This document shows positions 1-13,337 of a stretch of DNA of 64,000 nt, in pieces; the stretch's first letter is position 1, and the number at the start of each line of letters is the position of its first letter. Position numbers and translations under genes: made by a program. The notes below the pieces were generated by a model. The model was not told the DNA's origin. It made no database searches and saw only the letters and a list, made by a program, of their open reading frames with translations. Source of the DNA: Pontiellaceae bacterium B1224 (GTDB lineage Bacteria > Verrucomicrobiota > Kiritimatiellia > Kiritimatiellales > Pontiellaceae); assembly GCA_029432815.1 (NCBI GenBank), contig JAROBA010000007.1:62001-126000 (forward strand), written 5' to 3'.

Positions 1-103
1 GCTAACCGCCTGTCGTTGAAAGCCTGTTACAACCATTCTTTATTTTTCATTGATTTTCAACGTTTGGAAGGGACAATAGATCGTAATTCAACTGGAGGTA
101 ATT

Positions 104-682
104 ATGGCATTTACATTGGGAATCGGAGAGCAGGCCCCGGATTTCAAGCTGCCTGCAACAGACGGTAAGAGCTATGCCCTGAATGACTTTAATGAAAAAC
201 TGCTGGTGATTTTCTTTACCTGCAATCATTGCCCGTATGTGCTCGGGTCGGACGAAAATACGCGGCAGCTCGCTGACCGTTTCGCGGATCAGGGCGTCAA
301 GTTTGTGGCGATCAACTCGAACAGCAAAAACACCTATGCCGAAGATGATTTCGACCACATGGTGGCCCGCATGGAGGAAAATAAGTTCCCTTGGCTTTAT
401 CTTTATGATGAGTCGCAGGATATTGCCGAGGCTTATGGCGCGCTGCGCACACCGCATTTTTATGTTTTTGATCAAAGCCGAAAACTGGCCTATGTCGGCC
501 GCGCAATTGATATGCCGCGCGATTGGACGCAGTCGACGACCCACGAACTGGCAGATGCGCTGGAGGAACTGCTGGCGGGAAAACCGGTGAGTAATCAGGT
601 CACGAACCCGATTGGCTGTAATGTTAAATGGGATGGAAAGGAACGGCATTGGATGCCGCCGGAAGCGTGTGACCTCGTTTAA
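104..682 (+). CDS. Thioredoxin-like redox protein (AhpC/TSA-type fold)
   Basis: 192 residues with no signal peptide, so probably cytoplasmic. The first 30 residues ([15 protein letters not shown]...) are the usual start of an AhpC/TSA-Redoxin fold. A CNHC (CxxC) site follows at residues 40-43, after strand LLVIFFT, as in the thioredoxin-like proteins that carry a CNHCP motif. The cis-Pro loop is seen as TPHFYVFD around residues 117-124. It should reduce disulfides or peroxides; the exact substrate cannot be told. The ATG follows an ideal GGAGG at 94-98. It stands alone, with the next gene on its own promoter. Confidence 0.88.
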   Translation: MAFTLGIGEQAPDFKLPATDGKSYALNDFNEKLLVIFFTCNHCPYVLGSDENTRQLADRFADQGVKFVAINSNSKNTYAEDDFDHMVARMEENKFPWLYLYDESQDIAEAYGALRTPHFYVFDQSRKLAYVGRAIDMPRDWTQSTTHELADALEELLAGKPVSNQVTNPIGCNVKWDGKERHWMPPEACDLV

Positions 683-718
683 GCGCAAATAAATACTTAA
701 TTTTTACGCGGAGAGGGG

Positions 719-746
719 TTGAAATTATAAAAAGCAGACCTATACT
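719..746 (+). promoter_or_regulatory. Sigma-70-type promoter for the lipoprotein gene
   Basis: TTGAAA at 719-724 and TATACT at 741-746 are separated by 16 bp, about 55 bp upstream of the next start codon. Both hexamers are close to consensus. Not tested. Confidence 0.6.
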
Positions 747-801
747 GATCTCATTTCTGGGGAAAGCGATATTTAACCTACTAACTGAGGAAGGACTAAT
801 T

Positions 802-1386
802 ATGAAGAAAATGGCAATGTTGTTGGCAGCGGGATGCGCAATTGGAATGCTCACAGGTTGTGGAATTCCTGAAGAGGAACATCTTGCAATCATTGATGGA
901 ATTAATGCACAGCATCAGGAGGAGGTGGATTTGCTGAATATTGCCATCGCCGACAGAGATGATGTTATTAAGAGTGAAAAGGCCAAGGCGCGTCAGACGC
1001 GTATTGAACTCGATGATGCTTCGGAACGCATTGAGAAACTCAATCAAAAGAGTCTTGAAATTTCTAAAGCGCTGGCCGCTGAAAAATCTCAGGTAGCTAC
1101 TTTGGAATCTCAGTTGCAGACAGCCCAGACTCAGGCGGCCGTTGCAATGGAAGAGGCTCTGGAATCTGAAAACAAGTACAGCACCCTGGATGTTGAGTAT
1201 CAGGATCTGAAACGTCGTTTTGAAATGTTCAAGAAGAACATGAGTGCACTGAGTGCTCCGAAAGCTGCTGCCGCTCCGGCTGCTGCTCCTTCCGCCACTC
1301 CTGCTGCCGCTGCTTCGACTTCAAGTGCACAGGGCAGTGCTTCCCAGAAAGCCAGCAGTCTGCTGGATGAAATGGGTTCGCTCTAA
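802..1386 (+). CDS. Coiled-coil lipoprotein with Ala/Pro-rich tail
   Basis: 194 residues. A signal peptide ends in the lipobox LTGC with the lipidated Cys at position 20, so the protein is membrane-anchored in the envelope. Residues about 30-140 are an uninterrupted charged heptad-like stretch rich in E, K, L, Q and A, read as a long coiled coil. Residues about 150-175 are almost only Ala, Pro and Ser. The shape recalls Lpp-like or periplasm-spanning spacers, but I do not recognise a named family. AAGGA precedes the ATG. It has its own promoter and a strong terminator, so it is probably highly expressed and monocistronic. Confidence 0.85.
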   Translation: MKKMAMLLAAGCAIGMLTGCGIPEEEHLAIIDGINAQHQEEVDLLNIAIADRDDVIKSEKAKARQTRIELDDASERIEKLNQKSLEISKALAAEKSQVATLESQLQTAQTQAAVAMEEALESENKYSTLDVEYQDLKRRFEMFKKNMSALSAPKAAAAPAAAPSATPAAAASTSSAQGSASQKASSLLDEMGSL

Positions 1387-1408
1387 GCATTAAGCTTGAA
1401 TGCTGCTC

Positions 1409-1438
1409 AAAAGCCCGGATCAATCCGGGCTTTTTTTT
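1409..1438 (+). terminator. Rho-independent terminator after the lipoprotein gene
   Basis: A stem of AAGCCCGGAT and ATCCGGGCTT with a 2-4 nt loop is followed by eight T. It sits just past the lipoprotein stop codon. Confidence 0.9.
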
Positions 1439-1480
1439 ATGGCTGTTTACCGTTATGCTCTGCAACAGGAGGTTGGATAT

Positions 1481-2035
1481 ATGAAAATATGGCTAATTGG
1501 AATGGCAGCACTTTGTGCCGCTCTGACAGTAACGGCGCTGGAAGTGGGGGATTCCGCTCCCTTGTTTACAGCAAAAGATCAGGATGGTGCCGATTGGGTT
1601 TTAAAAGATCAGTTGGGAGATAAGCCGGTTGTGGTTTATTTCTATCCTGCTGCCATGACAGGGGGCTGCACGAAGCAGGCTTGCTCTTATCGCGATTATG
1701 TTAAAAACGGGGAAACAGCGTTTGTTGTCGTGGGCATCAGCGCAGATGGGATACAGAATCTTAAGTGGTTCCAAACCTCGGAAAATTTGAATTTCCCTTT
1801 GCTGTCTGATCCCGCCGGCCGTATTGCCGGCCAGTTCGGTGTTCCGGTCAAGGCCGGTGAAAAAGTGATTACCCGTACGGTAGACGGCAGTGAGGTTGAG
1901 CTGAAGCGCTCGGCGACCACTGCCCGCTGGACCTTTATCATCAGTCCTGAGGGCAAGGTGGTCTATAAGTCAGACAAGGTTAAGGCCACCGAAGACCTTG
2001 GCGCCGTTATGACATTTCTGACAGAAGCAGAGTAG
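1481..2035 (+). CDS. Exported peroxiredoxin, BCP/PrxQ type
   Basis: 184 residues. I start at the ATG at 1481 because it has AGGAGGT seven bases upstream and begins a signal peptide (MKIWLIGMAALCAALTVTA); a longer frame starting at 1400 would run through the preceding terminator. The mature part starts VGDSAPLF. The peroxidatic site PAAMTGGCTKQAC (Cys63, with Cys68 as likely resolving partner) is the BCP/PrxQ signature. It should remove peroxides in the periplasm using a thioredoxin-like donor. A one-mismatch copy of the dispersed palindrome lies inside at 1769. Confidence 0.9.
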   Translation: MKIWLIGMAALCAALTVTALEVGDSAPLFTAKDQDGADWVLKDQLGDKPVVVYFYPAAMTGGCTKQACSYRDYVKNGETAFVVVGISADGIQNLKWFQTSENLNFPLLSDPAGRIAGQFGVPVKAGEKVITRTVDGSEVELKRSATTARWTFIISPEGKVVYKSDKVKATEDLGAVMTFLTEAE

Positions 2036-2050
2036 TTTTCCTCTGGTACG

Positions 2051-2614
2051 TTATTTAGTTCCGGCTTCCAACTCGAGACTGATTTTAACTTCGTCACCGA
2101 TTACCGTTGAAGGGGAGTGGTCGATTCCCAGATCGCGGCGGTTCAGTTTTGTGTTGCAGGAAACGCCGATGATTTTCGCTCCGTCACGTCCGTCGATCGG
2201 GCCGCTGATTTCAACCGGCAGGACTACCTTGCGGTCGATACCCAGCACATTCAGCACGCCGGTTACTTCAAATTCGTTATCTCCGGTTTTGGATATGGAG
2301 GTGCTCTTGAAGGTCATTTTCGGAAATTTTGTGGCATTAAAGAAATCTTCATTCAGAAGATGCTTGTCACGTTTTTCGTTGTTGGTGTCGATACTGGTAA
2401 CTTGAATGCTTCCCTGTGCGGATGTGAGCATTTTTTTTGAAATATCGAATTCGAATGAGCCTTCAAATGTGTTGAACGTTCCTTTTGTGTTACTGACCAT
2501 CATATGTTTTGCCGAAAATCCGATTTCGGCATGGGCGGTATCAATCGTGAAGGTTTCAGCGCGGGCGCTAAGTGATAGGGCGGTTGCGGTCAGGATGATG
2601 AGTAGAGATTTCAT
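2051..2614 (-). CDS. YceI family periplasmic lipocalin-like protein
   Basis: 187 residues with a cleavable signal peptide ending ARA. The mature protein shows the YceI pattern: TFTIDTAHAEIGFSAKH near the start, a central SID..N..RD.HL segment, and TSISKTGDNEFEVTGVLNVLGI. The family forms a lipocalin-like barrel that binds isoprenoid or amide lipids. An AAGGAGC site precedes the ATG. It converges on the peroxiredoxin gene with only 15 bp between them, and I see no terminator there. Confidence 0.92.
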   Translation of the reverse strand: MKSLLIILTATALSLSARAETFTIDTAHAEIGFSAKHMMVSNTKGTFNTFEGSFEFDISKKMLTSAQGSIQVTSIDTNNEKRDKHLLNEDFFNATKFPKMTFKSTSISKTGDNEFEVTGVLNVLGIDRKVVLPVEISGPIDGRDGAKIIGVSCNTKLNRRDLGIDHSPSTVIGDEVKISLELEAGTK

Positions 2615-2704
2615 ATGGAGCTCCTTTTGGGTTAAGTTTCAATATAAGACTGAGCTGGTCCTGAATGCGTTCATAAATAAAACGCATTTATCCAAGGGTT
2701 TGTC

Positions 2705-3223
2705 TCAGTAATTCAGGAGTGAGAAAATAGGTTGGCCCGGCAGTTTTTCACGTCCGTTCAGGAAATCCAGCTCCATCAGAAAATTCAGTTCAACAATCTC
2801 GACATCAAAATGGCTGCTGATCAGCTGTGCGGTTGCCGCCACCGTGCCGCCGGTGGCAAGCACATCGTCGATAATCAGAATGCGCTGACCGCATTGAAAT
2901 GCATCCAGGTGGATTTCAACTGCATCAGTGCCGTATTCGAGTTCATAAGTCTGGCGGTGGACCGTGTGCGGAAGTTTGCCCGGCTTCCGAATCAGACAGG
3001 TGCCGGCGCCTAACGCATAGGCCAATGCCGAGGCAAAAATGAATCCCCGCGCTTCAATTCCTACGACTACATCAATGTTGTTTTTATGATGGCGGTCGGC
3101 AAAGGCATCGATAACTTCCTTGAAGAGGGAGCCGCTGGCGAGCAGCGGTGTGATATCTTTAAAATCAATTCCAGGCTTCGGAAAATCGGGGACATTACGT
3201 ATGGCGTTTCGGATGTGCTGCAT
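2705..3223 (-). CDS. apt: Adenine phosphoribosyltransferase
   Basis: 172 residues, the normal length. It makes AMP from adenine and PRPP in purine salvage. Seen: the N-terminal IPDFPKPGI-like block (residues 11-19), VVGIEARGFIFA (53-64), the RKPGKLP flexible loop (79-85), and the PRPP-binding motif IDDVLATGGT at 118-127. AGGAG lies about 10 bases before the ATG. A copy of the dispersed palindrome (3257) sits just upstream in its leader. Confidence 0.97.
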   Translation of the reverse strand: MQHIRNAIRNVPDFPKPGIDFKDITPLLASGSLFKEVIDAFADRHHKNNIDVVVGIEARGFIFASALAYALGAGTCLIRKPGKLPHTVHRQTYELEYGTDAVEIHLDAFQCGQRILIIDDVLATGGTVAATAQLISSHFDVEIVELNFLMELDFLNGREKLPGQPIFSLLNY

Positions 3224-3331
3224 GGGGCTGATCTCCTGGTTTGACTATGTTGGCTTTTCCAAAGGTTGGAAAGGGGCTTGTACTTTTTGCACTGATGTTT
3301 CGTGAGATCTCTTAGATCGGACTCTTAAAAT

Positions 3332-3982
3332 TCAGAAGCCGCGGGTTCCCTGAGGCTTCGTGATACGGATTAAATAGTATGTACTTTGAATTCTCTCTTT
3401 GTGCGATGAAGAAAAGCCGCCCAATACCAGCCAGGCCCCCAGTGACTGATTAAGTTGAGTGCTGATCTGACGTGTTTCAAAAACAGGTTTTTTCGCCTTA
3501 ATATCATCTTTCAGAACATACTCATCGTAGCCCTTCAGGTCGTTATAGCTGAAATTCAGAGTGTATGTTGCGAGGTTCTGTTTAAGGTTCAGAATCGTGA
3601 TTTCTGCCTTGATACCCAAGCTGTATACCTTATGAACCGGCACAACTTTTCCGTTAATCAGGCTGCAGTCGGAAACCAGTTTCTCTTTTTTGGTTTGGTC
3701 GCAAACAGCAGTGACACCGAGGGCGGAGTATACTACCGGGAATGATTGGGTGAGATTTTCGGAGTTCGCAAACAGATCTTCGATTGAAACACCGTTCTTA
3801 ATAAAGGTAGTTTCATTGAAGACGTGAGGTGTTTCAATTCTGAAGAGCTCAATCGCAAACTGGCCCTCATTTGGCGGGGGAGTTTCAGGCATTGCTGCCC
3901 ATGCCCTCTGATACGCAATAAACATCACCAGCAGAGCACTGGCATATTTCATTTTTATCAATGGGTATCGGATTTTATTCAT
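3332..3982 (-). CDS. Exported protein of unknown function
   Basis: About 216 residues from the ATG at 3982; a shorter start at 3952 is also possible, and neither has a clear ribosome site. The N-terminus is hydrophobic (YASALLVMFIAYQRAWA) and looks like a signal peptide. The C-terminal part (SLGAWLVLGGFSS...STYYLIRITKPQ) resembles the last strands of secretin-like or type II secretion-associated beta domains, but the match is too loose to name. Two cysteines in the middle could form a disulfide. Spacing suggests its own promoter near 4000-4150, where a copy of the palindrome lies (4083). Confidence 0.65.
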   Translation of the reverse strand: MNKIRYPLIKMKYASALLVMFIAYQRAWAAMPETPPPNEGQFAIELFRIETPHVFNETTFIKNGVSIEDLFANSENLTQSFPVVYSALGVTAVCDQTKKEKLVSDCSLINGKVVPVHKVYSLGIKAEITILNLKQNLATYTLNFSYNDLKGYDEYVLKDDIKAKKPVFETRQISTQLNQSLGAWLVLGGFSSSHKERIQSTYYLIRITKPQGTRGF

Positions 3983-4197
3983 AAAATGGATCGAGCGAAG
4001 CAAAGTAAAATTAAAAAAGATAGTAGAAACAGCCGAACGGGAAGACAAGCCTTTTGGAGCGCGCACGTTAATGAATGTCTTTTTCCAATCCTTGGAAATG
4101 GTGGTTTTTTAACAGTTGTAATAGGGGAATATCCGGAAGTAATTGATTGCAAAAACAATAGTTATTGTGTATGTAGACATCTGAGAGGAAGAGAGTT

Positions 4198-4422
4198 ATG
4201 AATAAATGTATCATAGATGAAGAGGTCATTGTTCATCCGGTGGGTGGCATGCAGCTTTCGGAGGGATACATTCGGGAGGATAAAGCGACTCACTTCCGTG
4301 GGTACCTTCCCGGTATGGAACCTTCTGCAGGTGATACGGTGGATGAAGTTCTCGGCCGTCTGGAACGGAAAGCCAGAGCTTTTTACGGCGATGACATTGT
4401 GGTTGAAATTGCACACCACTAA
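4198..4422 (+). CDS. Small hypothetical protein
   Basis: 74 residues starting MNKCIIDEEV, preceded by a purine-rich ribosome site (GAGGAAGAGAG). It has no membrane segment. The composition is acidic, and the last third (DEVLGRLERKARAFYGDDIVVEI) looks folded. I do not recognise a family. The clean ribosome site and codon use suggest a real gene. Confidence 0.6.
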   Translation: MNKCIIDEEVIVHPVGGMQLSEGYIREDKATHFRGYLPGMEPSAGDTVDEVLGRLERKARAFYGDDIVVEIAHH

Positions 4423-4576
4423 TAATCTTACCGACGCAGTGTCAATATGACTTCAGTTTGAAGCGACAGTTTCTGCCGCTACAGGTTTTTTGTGCGCTAA
4501 AACAGACCGCTTCCCGCTTCGCTAACGCGCCGTTTAATGCTATGGGTTTTCAATCATTGGAAAAGGAACAGCCGGT

Positions 4577-5656
4577 ATGACCCTCGAAGAATTTGGCTAT
4601 AGTGTTTGGTTTGAAAATCAGATCGACCCGGAAACGGAATCGGACCTGACCGTTGCGCGTGTCACGGCCATTCATAAAGGCGAGTGCGAAGTTTCCAATG
4701 CCGAGGAGACTAAATCCGCAAAAATGACCGGCCGTATGCGGCATCAGGCGAAATCCAAACTCGATTATCCAACCGTTGGAGATTGGGTACTTGTTAAGAA
4801 TTTCGACGATGATAACTTCGGGCGTATTATACGGGTTCTGGATCGTCAATCGGCCCTCAAGCGGAAATCATCCGGAAAAACCAGTCGGTCCCAGTTGATC
4901 GCCGCCAATATTGATACGGCATTTATTATGCAGACGGTCGGATTGGGCTATAACCTGAAGCGCCTGGAACGCTATCTGGTGATGGTGAATGAAAGCGGTA
5001 TCGAACCGGTTGTTTTGTTAAGTAAGTCAGATCTGTTAAAGCCGGAAGAGCTGGCAGTGAAGGTGATTGAGGTGGAAGAGAGGATGCCCGGTACCCAGGT
5101 GTATGCATTCAGTAATGTGGATCAAGAAGGGCTGGAAGAGGTTATGGCCCTTTTTGAACCGGAAAAAACGTATTGTGTGATCGGAACTTCCGGGGTTGGG
5201 AAAACATCGCTGCTGAACAACCTGTTGGGCGAAGAGGATTATCTGTTTACCCTGCCGGTTCGTGAATCGGATGGAAAAGGAGTGCATTCCACCACCTGGC
5301 GCGAGCTGATCACGTTGGAGAATGGTTCCCATGTTGTGGATACGCCCGGTATGCGAGAACTCGGAAACATGGATGTGAACGAAGGGATTGAGGAAACCTT
5401 TGACGATATTCAGGCTTTGGCAGAGCAGTGTAAATTTAACGATTGCTCTCACGTAAAAACGAAAGGCTGCGCCGTTATTGCCGCCGTGGAGGGTGGAGAA
5501 ATTCCGAGTGCCCGATACGACAACTATGTGCGTCTAATGAAAGAGGCGGCCTTTCACGAGCAATCCGCTCTCGAAAAAAGAGATCAGGACCGTAAGCTCA
5601 GTCGGTTTTACCGTTCCACCCAGAGCCAGAGTCGGAAAATGAAGGGGGAATCCTGA
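4577..5656 (+). CDS. rsgA: Ribosome small-subunit GTPase RsgA (YjeQ)
   Basis: 359 residues. RsgA is a circularly permuted GTPase that helps 30S subunit maturation. Seen in order: an OB-fold region (about 20-110), G4-like LSKSDL near residue 150, the P-loop GTSGVGKTS near 202-210, DTPGMRELG near 254, then the zinc-binding C-x(4)-C-x-H-x(5)-C set near 285-298, and a helical tail. The order G4 before G1 is the family hallmark. The start lies 11 bases after AAGGAA. That site directly abuts a one-mismatch copy of the dispersed palindrome (4548). It overlaps the next gene by one base (TGATG), so the two are co-translated. Confidence 0.96.
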   Translation: MTLEEFGYSVWFENQIDPETESDLTVARVTAIHKGECEVSNAEETKSAKMTGRMRHQAKSKLDYPTVGDWVLVKNFDDDNFGRIIRVLDRQSALKRKSSGKTSRSQLIAANIDTAFIMQTVGLGYNLKRLERYLVMVNESGIEPVVLLSKSDLLKPEELAVKVIEVEERMPGTQVYAFSNVDQEGLEEVMALFEPEKTYCVIGTSGVGKTSLLNNLLGEEDYLFTLPVRESDGKGVHSTTWRELITLENGSHVVDTPGMRELGNMDVNEGIEETFDDIQALAEQCKFNDCSHVKTKGCAVIAAVEGGEIPSARYDNYVRLMKEAAFHEQSALEKRDQDRKLSRFYRSTQSQSRKMKGES

Positions 5657-6066
5657 TGGAAACTATTTTTCAAACCGAAATGATGGTGAGAGATTACGAA
5701 TGTGACATTCAGGGCATCGTCAATAATTCCGTTTATCAGAACTATCTCGAGCACTGCCGCCATGAATTCCTGCACGAAATGGGTATTAATTTCACTCAGA
5801 TGCACGAGGAGGGCGTCGATGCCGTGGTGACCAAAGTCGAGCTGGAATACAAATTTCCGTTGATGCCGCGAGATGAATTTGTGGTGAAACTTGGTATGCA
5901 CAAGCAAGGCCGGGTACGCTTTGTTTTTGATCAGGCCATCTATCGGAAATCGGATGAAAAGTTGATTCTGGAGGGGCAGGTCACCGGTGTGCTCACTCGC
6001 GCCGGCCGCCCGGTTGCCCCGGACGTCTTTGATCGGCTCTTCATTTCTAAAGGCTGGACCTTTTAA
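5656..6066 (+). CDS. Acyl-CoA thioesterase, YbgC/FadM (4HBT) family
   Basis: 136 residues of hot-dog fold. The N-terminal pattern VRDYECDIQGIVNNSVYQNYLEHCR matches the 4HBT active-site helix (usually Y.D.D..G.V....Y..), with Asp at the catalytic position. It probably hydrolyses short or aromatic acyl-CoA esters; the substrate is not deducible. Its ATG overlaps the rsgA stop by one base. Confidence 0.88.
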   Translation: METIFQTEMMVRDYECDIQGIVNNSVYQNYLEHCRHEFLHEMGINFTQMHEEGVDAVVTKVELEYKFPLMPRDEFVVKLGMHKQGRVRFVFDQAIYRKSDEKLILEGQVTGVLTRAGRPVAPDVFDRLFISKGWTF

Positions 6067-6187
6067 TAGGTTGTCGACATTTGTTTTTAAAAATGCAATT
6101 GTTACAAAAATGAGATTTAAAATTTATAAAATCCCTTATTGTTACCCTATTTAGACTCGCAAAGGGATTGACTCGGGCAGGGCTACT

Positions 6188-6200
6188 GGGCAAATTACCC
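6188..6200. promoter_or_regulatory. Imperfect palindrome upstream of gltB, candidate NrpR site
   Basis: GGGCAAATTACCC is an imperfect inverted repeat 33 bp upstream of the gltB ATG. It resembles the perfect palindrome before the NrpR-like gene (17251) in its GGCAA and TT(A/G)CC half-sites. The link to NrpR is inference. Confidence 0.35.
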
Positions 6201-6232
6201 CGCTATTTTATCCGAACCACACGAGGTTTAAT

Positions 6233-10864
<4,632 letters not shown>

Positions 10865-10881
10865 TTGACGGAGATTTTGTT

Positions 10882-12369
10882 ATGGGAAAACTAACAGGAT
10901 TCTTAGAATTTGTACGGAAGACCAATCCGATGCGCCCCGAACTCGAGCGCATCAAGGATTGGGATGAAGTCTATATTTTGCGCGATAAACAGTCTTGCCA
11001 GGAGCAAGGCGCCCGTTGCATGGATTGCGGTGTTCCATTCTGCCACCGGGGAGAAATGATGGAAGGTGGCGCAAGCGGCTGCCCGATCAACAATCTCATT
11101 CCTGAATGGAACGATCTGATCTACCGCAACCGTTGGCGCGAAGCGCTGGATCGCCTGCACCACACCAACAACTTTCCGGAAGTCACCGGTCGCGTTTGCC
11201 CGGCTCCCTGTGAAGCAGGTTGTGTCTTGGGCATCAACGAACCATCCGTCACCATTCATGATAATGAACGTACGATTATCGACAAAGGGTTTGAAAACGG
11301 CTGGGTGGTTCCGGAACCACCTGAAATCCGCACCGATAAAAAAATAGCAATCGTTGGGTCCGGTCCTGCCGGCCTGGCCTGTGCGCAGCAGCTGAATCGT
11401 GCCGGACATAACGTAACGTTGTTCGAACGTGCCGACCGTATCGGCGGCCTGATGATGTATGGCATTCCGAATATGAAACTCGATAAAGGGGTCATGCAGC
11501 GCCGGGTTGATATTATCGAACAGGAGGGTGTTGTTTATAAAACCAACACCGAAGTCGGTAAAGACATCCCTGCGCGAAAACTGAAAAGAGATTTTGATGC
11601 CGTGGTGCTGGCCACAGGTGCCACCAAACCGCGCGATCTGCCCGTAGAAGGCCGAGATCTAAAAGGCGTTCACTTCGCCATGGAATTCCTTCATGCCAAT
11701 ACCAAAAGCCTGCTCGACAGCAAGTTGGAAGACGGCAACTACATCTCCGCTAAGGGGAAGAAAGTAATCGTTATCGGCGGCGGCGACACCGGCACCGACT
11801 GCGTAGGCACCTCGCTTCGTCACGAATGCGAGAAAGTTACGCAGCTCGAGATCATGCCGAAACCGGAAGCCGACCGTAACCGTGTTTCCAATCCATGGCC
11901 GCAGTGGCCGGCTAACCTCAAGACCGACTACGGTCAGCAGGAAGCCATCAAGGTGCAGGGTAAAGACCCGCGCAACTTCTCCGTTATGACGCAGAAGTTC
12001 GAGGGCGATGCCGATGGCAATCTGGTTGCCATTCACACCGTGGAAGTCGAATGGGTCGATAACGGAAATGGAGGCAAAATGCCGAAAGCCGTTGAAGGAA
12101 CTGAACAGCGCGTGGAGGCGGATCTGGTGCTGCTCGCCATGGGCTTCCTCGGGCCGGAAGATCCGGTTGCAGAGCAGCTTGGTGTTGAGCGCGATGCACG
12201 TTCCAACTATAAGGCTGATCACGAAGTCTACACCACCAATGTGAAAGGTGTATTTGCTGCCGGCGACTCCCGTCGCGGTCAGTCGCTCGTCGTCTGGGCC
12301 ATCAACGAAGGCCGCGGTGCGGCCCGCGAAGTGGACAAATACCTCATGGGCGACACCGTCCTTCCATAG
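10882..12369 (+). CDS. gltD: Glutamate synthase small subunit (GOGAT beta)
   Basis: 495 residues. It passes electrons from NAD(P)H through FAD and iron-sulfur centres to GltB. Seen: N-terminal cysteines [12 protein letters not shown] and GCPINN, then [11 protein letters not shown], the FAD-binding motif [14 protein letters not shown] (near residue 155), and the second dinucleotide fold [11 protein letters not shown] (near 298). CGGAGA precedes the ATG. It forms an operon with gltB, closed by the terminator at 12394. Confidence 0.98.
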   Translation: MGKLTGFLEFVRKTNPMRPELERIKDWDEVYILRDKQSCQEQGARCMDCGVPFCHRGEMMEGGASGCPINNLIPEWNDLIYRNRWREALDRLHHTNNFPEVTGRVCPAPCEAGCVLGINEPSVTIHDNERTIIDKGFENGWVVPEPPEIRTDKKIAIVGSGPAGLACAQQLNRAGHNVTLFERADRIGGLMMYGIPNMKLDKGVMQRRVDIIEQEGVVYKTNTEVGKDIPARKLKRDFDAVVLATGATKPRDLPVEGRDLKGVHFAMEFLHANTKSLLDSKLEDGNYISAKGKKVIVIGGGDTGTDCVGTSLRHECEKVTQLEIMPKPEADRNRVSNPWPQWPANLKTDYGQQEAIKVQGKDPRNFSVMTQKFEGDADGNLVAIHTVEVEWVDNGNGGKMPKAVEGTEQRVEADLVLLAMGFLGPEDPVAEQLGVERDARSNYKADHEVYTTNVKGVFAAGDSRRGQSLVVWAINEGRGAAREVDKYLMGDTVLP

Positions 12370-12393
12370 TATAGTAAGCGTCTCGCTTGCAAA

Positions 12394-12435
12394 AACCCGG
12401 AGCTTTCCAGACCTTGGAACTCCGGGTTTTTTTTT
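12394..12435 (+). terminator. gltBD terminator built around a palindrome copy
   Basis: CCCGGAG (12396-12402) pairs with CTCCGGG (12420-12426), followed by nine T. The inner part of the stem is an exact copy of the dispersed palindrome (12405-12419), offset by a 2-nt bulge. The same arrangement occurs at 20942. Confidence 0.92.
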
Positions 12436-12468
12436 GCTCGTTTTTCCAGGCATTGGAATGGCCGAGTT

Positions 12469-13281
12469 TTGCGTTGGTTGTGGATGGGCTATGTTCAGTC
12501 AGCTATTTTGAAAGGTGCCGGGATTCTGGTGTTGATTGCGTTGAGTTGGTTTGGCGCAAGGCTGCTGGCGCGTTGGCGCTTCTGGTGGATTGGGCTTATC
12601 CCTCCGCTCCTGATTATCGGGGTGTTGATTGCGGAGCGTTGGTTGCCGGGGCGCCTGCCGGTTGCCTGGGTGGTAAGCGGGCGCAGGGAGTTTGTGCTGC
12701 TGGCGTTCGCGATTCCACTACTGCTGGTGACGCCTGGTCGTCATTTACCTGTGGTGAGACAGCGGCGTTTGGTGCAGTTGATGGCACTGGTTCTCACGTT
12801 GTGGGTTTCCCTCTCGCCCTTTCTGGCCCCTGCCTTTGAGTATTCCAGTCAGTCGGAACTTGAAACCTTTATTGATCAGGACGGCATCTGTCTGCAGAGC
12901 AATGGGTATAACTGCGGTCCGGCTGCGGCGGTAACCGTGCTGCGGCGGATGGGCATTCCTGCAGAGGAGGGCGCATTGGCTGTTGCCGCCTACACTACGC
13001 AGTTCACAGGAACACCGGCGGATTGTCTGACGAATGCCATTCTTGAGCTGTATGACGTGCAATGTTCGATTGATCAAAAAGGAACGCTTGTAGATTTGAA
13101 AGGGAGTATACCCTTTATTGCCGCAGTAAAGCATGCGCTGATGGTTGACCACTATGTCGTAGTTCTTGAGGTCACAGACTCACACGTTCAAGTGGGCGAT
13201 CCGCTCAAGGGGCTCAAGCAGTGGACGCACGAAGAGTTCAATCAAAAGTGGCGGGGGCAATCCATCCTGTTCGGGCCTTAG
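12469..13281 (+). CDS. Membrane-anchored C39-like cysteine peptidase
   Basis: 270 residues from a TTG; the ATG at 12484 is the alternative, and neither has a good ribosome site. Residues 1-125 hold three or four hydrophobic segments. Residues about 135-270 form a papain-like C39 domain: catalytic Cys in NGYNCGPAAAVTVLRRMGI, a probable His in LMVDHYVVVL and Asp in VGDPLKG. C39 domains usually trim double-glycine leader peptides inside ABC exporters. Here there is no ABC transporter part and no visible leader peptide next door, so the substrate is unknown. Flanked on both sides by palindrome copies (12444, 13316). Confidence 0.75.
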   Translation: MRWLWMGYVQSAILKGAGILVLIALSWFGARLLARWRFWWIGLIPPLLIIGVLIAERWLPGRLPVAWVVSGRREFVLLAFAIPLLLVTPGRHLPVVRQRRLVQLMALVLTLWVSLSPFLAPAFEYSSQSELETFIDQDGICLQSNGYNCGPAAAVTVLRRMGIPAEEGALAVAAYTTQFTGTPADCLTNAILELYDVQCSIDQKGTLVDLKGSIPFIAAVKHALMVDHYVVVLEVTDSHVQVGDPLKGLKQWTHEEFNQKWRGQSILFGP

Positions 13282-13298
13282 ATCCGCAGTCGCCACTT

Positions 13299-13330
13299 TT
13301 CCAATCTTCGGAAAGTTCCAGCCCTTGGAA
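13299..13330. repeat. Two palindrome copies between convergent genes
   Basis: A one-mismatch copy (13299-13313) and an exact copy (13316-13330) lie in the 56 bp between the C39-like gene and the flavoprotein gene. With the following ACTCCGG they can fold into a bulged hairpin like those at 12394 and 20942, possibly a terminator for either direction, but no T tract follows. Confidence 0.7.
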
Positions 13331-13337
13331 CTCCGGT

